Of a DNA stretch of 10,600 nucleotides, positions 5,918 through 10,600 are shown in pieces. Where the stretch lies: the NCBI GenBank assembly GCA_005779435.1, contig SXJH01000052.1:1-10600 (forward strand). Direction: 5' to 3'. The notes under the pieces are model-generated. The model was not told where the DNA came from and did no database searches. It saw nothing but the letters and a program-made list of their open reading frames with translations. The translations under genes and the position numbers were made by a program. Source of the stretch: Nitrosomonas sp. Its GTDB lineage: Bacteria; Pseudomonadota; Gammaproteobacteria; Burkholderiales; Nitrosomonadaceae. The first letter of the stretch is position 1; the number at the start of each line of letters is the position of its first letter.

Positions 5918-7714
5918 TTACAGGGTTTTTAAATATTCGATGATCGCCCATGCGCCTTGTTTGTCGTTCGACCAATCGAGGCGGTAGGTTTTTTTGCCTT
6001 CCGTGATATCTTTATCATGCCCTTTATTGCTCATTGCGGCAATGGTATTGACCTTAAAGGAGTAACCTTCGTCGCGATCACCCGGTTGTTGCGGGTCCCA
6101 AGAAAAACCGAGCAGCTTTTGATCGTAATCCAGGCGGCTTTTGATAAAGCTTTCCGGACGCTCATCCGGTACCAGCAAATGGTAAACCGTCGGTACGGTG
6201 CCGTTATGCAGATACGGTGCCTGCGCCCAAATGCCGCTCAAAGGCCGGGCGTTGTAGCCGTGATGCTCGTTGTTGGGCGACATCAGCGCGTCTTTCTTGC
6301 CAGCCATCGAAATACCGTCGAATTCCGCACAGGGCTTGATATCCTTTCCATGCAGATTGATTGTGGTTTCCGGCGAGCAATTTTCGTACAACTCCTGGTG
6401 CGCGGCATAATTGAGCAGCGCGCCGACCACGTAAGCGCGCTTCATGCTGGTGCCGGTATCGTAAACTTTGCCGTTTTTGGGTTGATGGCAATCGGCGCAA
6501 TGCTCGGCGAACAATGCCTTTCCGCGCTTGGCCAGTTCGATGTCGACTGCGAAAGGATAAGGACTGGCCGGCAGACCGTCGAGCAATTCGTCGGCAAATG
6601 CGGCTACGCGCACATCGGTGTTATCCAAGCCCAATGTCAGCATTGCGATCAGATTGCGGTAAATCGGTATCGGCACATTGCCGTTCCATTGTCCGCCGCC
6701 GTTGATCAATCGTTTGTGACTTTCATCCCAGCTTGCGCGGCGCTTGTCTTGCTCCCATACCGACATGAAATCGGTGATGCCGGGTTCCGGCGGCAGGACG
6801 ATGCCGGCGAACCATTTCAATAACGGGTTCTTGCGCAGTCCGATGTAACCGTTGATGGCGCTTAACCCCGTTGCATCCGCCATGCCGGGAAAACCGGCGG
6901 TCATCTCGGATTCGAACCCCGCATAGTTTTTGCCGACCAGCGCACTGAAACCGTCGTATTCGGCTTCGGTGCGCTCGGCGAATTGCTTGATCGCTTGCCC
7001 GGACGTTTTCTTGAATAATGCAATTTGTGCAGCTTCATAATCCGCGTCGAAACTTTTGCCCGCCCATCGATAATCGTTATAGAAATAATTGGGATTTTGC
7101 CGGTGCGTCGCATCCAATGCCGCCAGCAATTTTTGCGTCAATATATCGAATCGTTTGCTGCCGGTTTCTCCTGCATAGGCTTTTTGCAAGGTTTGGTACG
7201 CCTTGACGCGAAACTGAACGATATTGAACGTGGTATTGATGCCGCCGTCCAGATAATCGATGGCGCCGTCTTCCAGCCGCACCCGTCCGATATGGCATGC
7301 GCCGCAAGTAAATGAAGCATAATCGATATTGCCTTGCGCATCGCTTCGGGATAAGCCGCTGAAGCCGATGCCGCGTGCGACCGGATAGGTTTTTTGCCGC
7401 TCGTCGATAAACAAGCCGACGGCATCGAGAAAGTTGTCATCGCTGCCCCACAGTTCGGGTGCAAGCTTGGGCAAAAGCTTCAACGCGATATAAGGAATGC
7501 CGTCGGTCTCGCTAAACGCGAAATTGCCGAACCAATCGTACGCTACCCGATGCGATTCGAGGTATGCGGTTTTGTGCTGTTGTTTCTGCGCTTGCGCTTG
7601 CGGCCAGTTCTCGGGAACCGCGTTTACGACCGCAGGCGGCGGTGGCGCTTCCAGCGGGTGAGAAATACAGGCCGAAAGCATTGCTGCAATCAAAACAGCG
7701 AGCGCGGATTTCAT
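5918..7714 (-). CDS. Di-haem c-type cytochrome lipoprotein, RoxA-like / di-haem peroxidase superfamily
   Basis: The 598-residue protein has a lipoprotein signal (MKSALAVLIAAMLSAC, acylation at Cys16) and then a Pro-rich linker. Two CXXCH haem c sites are visible: CGACH (137-141) and CADCH (406-410). The second is followed by a cytochrome c-like domain ending in APYLHNGTVPTVYHLL (499-514), a segment typical of RoxA-like proteins and related di-haem peroxidases. GYNARPLSGIWAQAPY (486-501) precedes it. Cys446 and Cys462 lie between and could form a disulfide. The length fits RoxA-like proteins rather than classical cytochrome c peroxidases (about 330 residues). Export to the periplasm and anchoring to a membrane are inferred from the signal. 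The substrate cannot be told: the family includes rubber oxygenases and many members of unknown role. AAGGA lies 7 bp before the ATG. It follows pgi by 78 bp, where only a weak promoter-like sequence exists. Confidence 0.85.
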   Translation of the reverse strand: MKSALAVLIAAMLSACISHPLEAPPPPAVVNAVPENWPQAQAQKQQHKTAYLESHRVAYDWFGNFAFSETDGIPYIALKLLPKLAPELWGSDDNFLDAVGLFIDERQKTYPVARGIGFSGLSRSDAQGNIDYASFTCGACHIGRVRLEDGAIDYLDGGINTTFNIVQFRVKAYQTLQKAYAGETGSKRFDILTQKLLAALDATHRQNPNYFYNDYRWAGKSFDADYEAAQIALFKKTSGQAIKQFAERTEAEYDGFSALVGKNYAGFESEMTAGFPGMADATGLSAINGYIGLRKNPLLKWFAGIVLPPEPGITDFMSVWEQDKRRASWDESHKRLINGGGQWNGNVPIPIYRNLIAMLTLGLDNTDVRVAAFADELLDGLPASPYPFAVDIELAKRGKALFAEHCADCHQPKNGKVYDTGTSMKRAYVVGALLNYAAHQELYENCSPETTINLHGKDIKPCAEFDGISMAGKKDALMSPNNEHHGYNARPLSGIWAQAPYLHNGTVPTVYHLLVPDERPESFIKSRLDYDQKLLGFSWDPQQPGDRDEGYSFKVNTIAAMSNKGHDKDITEGKKTYRLDWSNDKQGAWAIIEYLKTL

Positions 7715-7792
7715 CGTTGTTTCCTTTTTACGGTTGATGGTGGCTGCAGTGTAGCAGCAATCAAACGCTGTTTGAAAGTAAAATGGCAGGTG

Positions 7793-9427
7793 CTAGCGAT
7801 TGGCTTTTAAGTGATTGATCAAGCCGTTGGTGGATGAATCGTGAGAAGTTACTGGAATATCGTTTTCTAACTCGGTCAGGATTTTTCCAACCAATTGCTT
7901 GCCCAGTTCCACGCCCCACTGATCGAAAGGGTTGATATTCCAAATCACGCTTTGAACGAAAACTTTGTGCTCGTACAGCGCGATCAGCGAACCCAATGAT
8001 TTTGGAGTCAGTTTTTTAAATAAAATCGATGTGGTGGGGCGATTGCCGGGGAATATTTTATGCGGAGTCAGTTGTCGTATCGTTTCCGTATCGATACCTT
8101 GCGATGTCATTTCCGCGCGCGCTTCCTGTTCGGTTTTTCCCTTCATCAGCGCTTCGGTTTGCGCCAGGAAATTGCCCAGTACCACCCGATGATGGTCGCC
8201 AAATGGATAATGGCTCTGGCAAGGTACCAGAAAATCGGCTGAAACCGGCTGCGTGCCTTGATGCAGCAATTGATAAAACGCATGCTGACCGTTGGCGCCG
8301 AGCTCGCCCCAAACGACGGGGCCGGTCGCATAATCGACGGTATTACCGTCGCGTGCGATTCTTTTGCCGTTGCTTTCCATTTCCAATTGCTGCAGGTAAG
8401 CCGGGAAGCGATGCATGGATTGATCGTACGGCAGCACTACATGCGATGAGGCGTTGAAGAAATTGATTTGCCAAATGCCGATCAGACCGAGTATAACCGG
8501 CAGGTTTTTTTCCAATGGCGCGGTGGCGAAGTGCCGATCCATTTCCCGCGCACCGGCGAGCAGCGCATAAAAATTACCCATGCCGACCGTCAATGCAATC
8601 GGCAAGCCGATTGCCGACCACAGCGAATAACGTCCGCCGACCCAATCCCAGAATACGAACATATTTTCCGGATCGATGCCGAATTTCTCGACTGCGGCGC
8701 GATTGGCCGAAACGGCGACGAAATGATGGGCGATGTCTTTTTCGCTGCCGCCGCGAGATAGAAACCATTGTCGTGCGGAATGCGCATTGACGAGCGTTTC
8801 CTGCGTCGTGAACGTTTTCGATGAAATAATGAATAACGTTGTCGCCGGATTCAATCGCTGCAAGACTTGCGATAGTTGAGCGCCGTCAACGTTGGAAATG
8901 AAATGCGGTGTGATGCCGCTCATCCAATAGGGTTTTAGCGCTTCGGTGACCATGGCCGGACCGAGATCGGAGCCGCCGATGCCGATATTGACGATGTCGG
9001 TAAAGGTTTCTCCGCTATAGCCGCAGCGAATGCCGCTTTGGACAGCAACCGAAAAATGTTCCATTTGCTTCAGCACGCGCTTGACCTCGGGCATCACATC
9101 CACGCCGTCGACGAACATGCTTTGCTCGCTGCGCAGCGCGACATGCAACGCGGCGCGATGTTCGGTGATGTTGATTTTGTCTCCCGAAAACATGCGGGCA
9201 ATCCAATCTTCAAGTTTTTGCTGGCGTGCCAGCGCCAGCAGCAGATCGATGGTTTCTTGATCGACCGGTTGTTTGGAATAATCCATCAGCATGTCGTTAA
9301 ACAATAACGAAAACTTCTCGAACCGACGCGCGTCCTGCTGGAACAATTCGCGCAAATGACGTTGCACCATGGTCTTATGATGTGTTTGTAATGCACGCCA
9401 GACAGGCGATTGCGTGAGTAATGGCAT
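7793..9427 (-). CDS. pgi: Glucose-6-phosphate isomerase
   Basis: The enzyme interconverts glucose 6-phosphate and fructose 6-phosphate in glycolysis and gluconeogenesis in the cytoplasm. The 544 residues match the usual bacterial length. Both family signatures are present: DWVGGRYSLWSAIG (261-274) and NPFDQWGVELGK (499-510). The expected catalytic residues are in place: Glu375 in GELGANGQH, His406 in CQSHYP (31 residues later, as in the family) and Lys510. Phosphate-binding segments IGIGGSDLGP (148-157) and SSKTFTTQET (202-211) are intact. The start MPLLTQSPVWRAL aligns with the usual N-terminus, though no clear Shine-Dalgarno precedes it. It lies 63 bp after lon and 78 bp before the cytochrome gene. 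No metabolic partner gene is adjacent. Confidence 0.97.
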   Translation of the reverse strand: MPLLTQSPVWRALQTHHKTMVQRHLRELFQQDARRFEKFSLLFNDMLMDYSKQPVDQETIDLLLALARQQKLEDWIARMFSGDKINITEHRAALHVALRSEQSMFVDGVDVMPEVKRVLKQMEHFSVAVQSGIRCGYSGETFTDIVNIGIGGSDLGPAMVTEALKPYWMSGITPHFISNVDGAQLSQVLQRLNPATTLFIISSKTFTTQETLVNAHSARQWFLSRGGSEKDIAHHFVAVSANRAAVEKFGIDPENMFVFWDWVGGRYSLWSAIGLPIALTVGMGNFYALLAGAREMDRHFATAPLEKNLPVILGLIGIWQINFFNASSHVVLPYDQSMHRFPAYLQQLEMESNGKRIARDGNTVDYATGPVVWGELGANGQHAFYQLLHQGTQPVSADFLVPCQSHYPFGDHHRVVLGNFLAQTEALMKGKTEQEARAEMTSQGIDTETIRQLTPHKIFPGNRPTTSILFKKLTPKSLGSLIALYEHKVFVQSVIWNINPFDQWGVELGKQLVGKILTELENDIPVTSHDSSTNGLINHLKANR

Positions 9428-9490
9428 TTTGATTGCTATACAAGACTCGGATAAGTTAAACGGAAATAAGCAATGATTCCTGATAGTCTA

Positions 9491-10600
9491 TCAGACAAGT
9501 TTGAATGTCGGCGGCGGCAGCGATGTGTCGGTTTGACGCAATGCCGCTTGAATGGCTTCGTCCACAGTTTCCAGCGGGATAAATTGCATTGCCGTGCGCG
9601 CGGTTTCCGGCACATCGCGTAAATCCTTTTGATTGCGGGCGGGCAGTAACACCGTTTTCAAGCCCGCACGCTGCGCCGCCAGTATTTTTTCCTTGATGCC
9701 GCCGACCGGCAGCACCAATCCGCGCAAACTGATTTCTCCGGTCATCGCCACGTCATGGCACACCGGGCGATTGGTAAACAACGAGGCCAGCGCGATGAAC
9801 ATCGCTACGCCCGCGCTGGGTCCGTCCTTGGGAATCGCCCCGGCGGGCACATGCAAATGCACGTCGATACCGTCGAATGATGCCGATGCGATGCCTAACT
9901 CGCTGGCGTGCGCTTTTACCAGAGTCAGTGCCGCTTGGGCGCTTTCCTTCATCACATCGCCAAGTTGCCCGGTCAGGATCAATCGCCCGTTGCCGTTCAC
10001 TCGGGTGGCTTCGATAAACAATATATCTCCGCCCGCCGGTGTCCAGGCAAGCCCTGTGGCGACACCCGGCAAATCGGTGTGTAGCGCCAATTCGTGTTCA
10101 AATTTTTTCGCACCCAGAATCGCATCCAGATCCGCCGCATCGACCCGTACTTGCTGTTGCTTACCTTCGGCAATGCGTAAAGCCGCATGCCGCATGACAC
10201 GCCCGATTTCACGCTCGAATTGGCGCACCCCGGCTTCTCGTGTGTAGTCGGCGATAATGCAGGCCAGCGCCTCGGGTGTCAGTGTGCATTGACCGACATG
10301 CAAACCGTTTGCTTCGCTTTGCCGTTGCACCAGATAGCGCAACGCAATTTGCAACTTTTCTTCCTGCGTGTAACCCGGCAGATCGATGATTTCCATGCGA
10401 TCTCGCACTGCTGGGGAAATGCTGTCGATTACGTTTGCGGTTGCGATGAAAATCACCCGGCTCAAATCGAACGGCACCCCCAGATAATTATCGCGAAACG
10501 TCGCGTTTTGTTCCGGGTCGAGGATTTCAAGCAGCGCAGCCGATGGATCGCCATGCGCACTGGCGGTCATTTTGTCGATTTCGTCGAGCATCCTGACGCA
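9491..10600 (-). CDS. lon: ATP-dependent protease LonA, C-terminal part (5' end outside window)
   Basis: About 370 C-terminal residues are present. Counting from the Met at 10591, they start at Walker B (MLDEIDKM, 1-8), followed by the DPEQNATFRDNYLGVPFDLS segment, sensor 1 FIATAN (48-53), the arginine-finger region VRDRMEII and the AAA lid (GVRQFEREIGR, 121-131). The S16 protease domain contains TGQLGDVMKESAQAAL, the catalytic Ser259 in PKDGPSAG and Lys302 in GGIKEKILAA, 43 residues apart as in E. coli Lon (S679/K722). The gene ends normally (PPPTFKLV, TGA). Lon degrades misfolded and regulatory proteins in the cytoplasm. Just upstream of Walker B the window edge reads CVR, where Lon usually has a hydrophobic triplet such as PVF. 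It precedes pgi by 63 bp; whether clpX lies upstream cannot be seen. Confidence 0.96.
   Translation of the reverse strand, partial: CVRMLDEIDKMTASAHGDPSAALLEILDPEQNATFRDNYLGVPFDLSRVIFIATANVIDSISPAVRDRMEIIDLPGYTQEEKLQIALRYLVQRQSEANGLHVGQCTLTPEALACIIADYTREAGVRQFEREIGRVMRHAALRIAEGKQQQVRVDAADLDAILGAKKFEHELALHTDLPGVATGLAWTPAGGDILFIEATRVNGNGRLILTGQLGDVMKESAQAALTLVKAHASELGIASASFDGIDVHLHVPAGAIPKDGPSAGVAMFIALASLFTNRPVCHDVAMTGEISLRGLVLPVGGIKEKILAAQRAGLKTVLLPARNQKDLRDVPETARTAMQFIPLETVDEAIQAALRQTDTSLPPPTFKLV

Noticed and set aside
5957..6823. Long plus-strand open frame of 288 codons opposite the cytochrome gene
   Set aside because: It is a shadow of the minus-strand gene: no recognisable domain, composition typical of antisense reading, and the opposite frame has two CXXCH sites and a lipobox.
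7715..7792. Promoter-like TTTCAA, 18 bp, TACACT before the cytochrome gene
   Set aside because: Matches to consensus are poor, especially the -35 box; co-transcription with pgi is equally possible.
9428..9490. Possible promoter between lon and pgi
   Set aside because: No -35/-10 pair with acceptable spacing and match could be found in the 63 bp gap.
9481..9493. Palindrome TGATAGTCTATCA at the lon stop codon
   Set aside because: The arms are 6 bp with a 1 bp centre, and no T-run follows; too short to call a terminator or operator.
9633..10247. Plus-strand open frame of 204 codons opposite lon
   Set aside because: It is antisense to the Lon protease domain with its intact Ser/Lys dyad; no ribosome binding site or domain supports it.

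Overview
The window carries eight protein-coding genes, all on the minus strand, densely packed with gaps of 11-150 bp. Gene order and protein sequences point to a betaproteobacterium with moderate GC. The rpsF-priB-rpsR-rplI cluster followed by dnaB is typical of that class, and the proteins look most like those of Nitrosomonas-type ammonia oxidisers. The genus is an impression from sequence style, not a database result.

Reading in the direction of transcription (right to left): the window opens inside a LonA-type ATP-dependent protease (9491-10600, 5' part missing). Next come pgi (glucose-6-phosphate isomerase, 7793-9427) and a lipoprotein-anchored di-haem c-type cytochrome of the RoxA / di-haem peroxidase kind (5918-7714). 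A 150 bp spacer follows with a near-consensus sigma70 promoter (TTGATA, 17 bp, TACAAT) and a leader hairpin. These drive the ribosomal/primosomal operon rpsF (S6), priB, rpsR (S18) and rplI (L9), which ends at a strong intrinsic terminator (4227-4259).

Beyond the terminator lies a second unit: dnaB (replicative helicase), an uncharacterised 410-aa lipoprotein (1511-2743), and the first ~495 codons of a LonC/LonB-like AAA+ protease (1-1487, S16 protease domain outside the window). The replication and translation genes form a conserved housekeeping block. The lipoprotein and the Lon-like gene are tightly spaced and probably translated from one message.

The most unusual points are three. The Lon-like gene has no ATG, GTG or TTG at its expected start but a good Shine-Dalgarno sequence placed before an ATC codon. 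priB starts at TTG without a visible Shine-Dalgarno. An uncharacterised outer-membrane-type lipoprotein sits between dnaB and the Lon-like gene. I saw no mobile element, CRISPR array, tRNA or rRNA, and no gene-free stretch above 150 bp. Nothing in the window amounts to a clear new multi-gene system.
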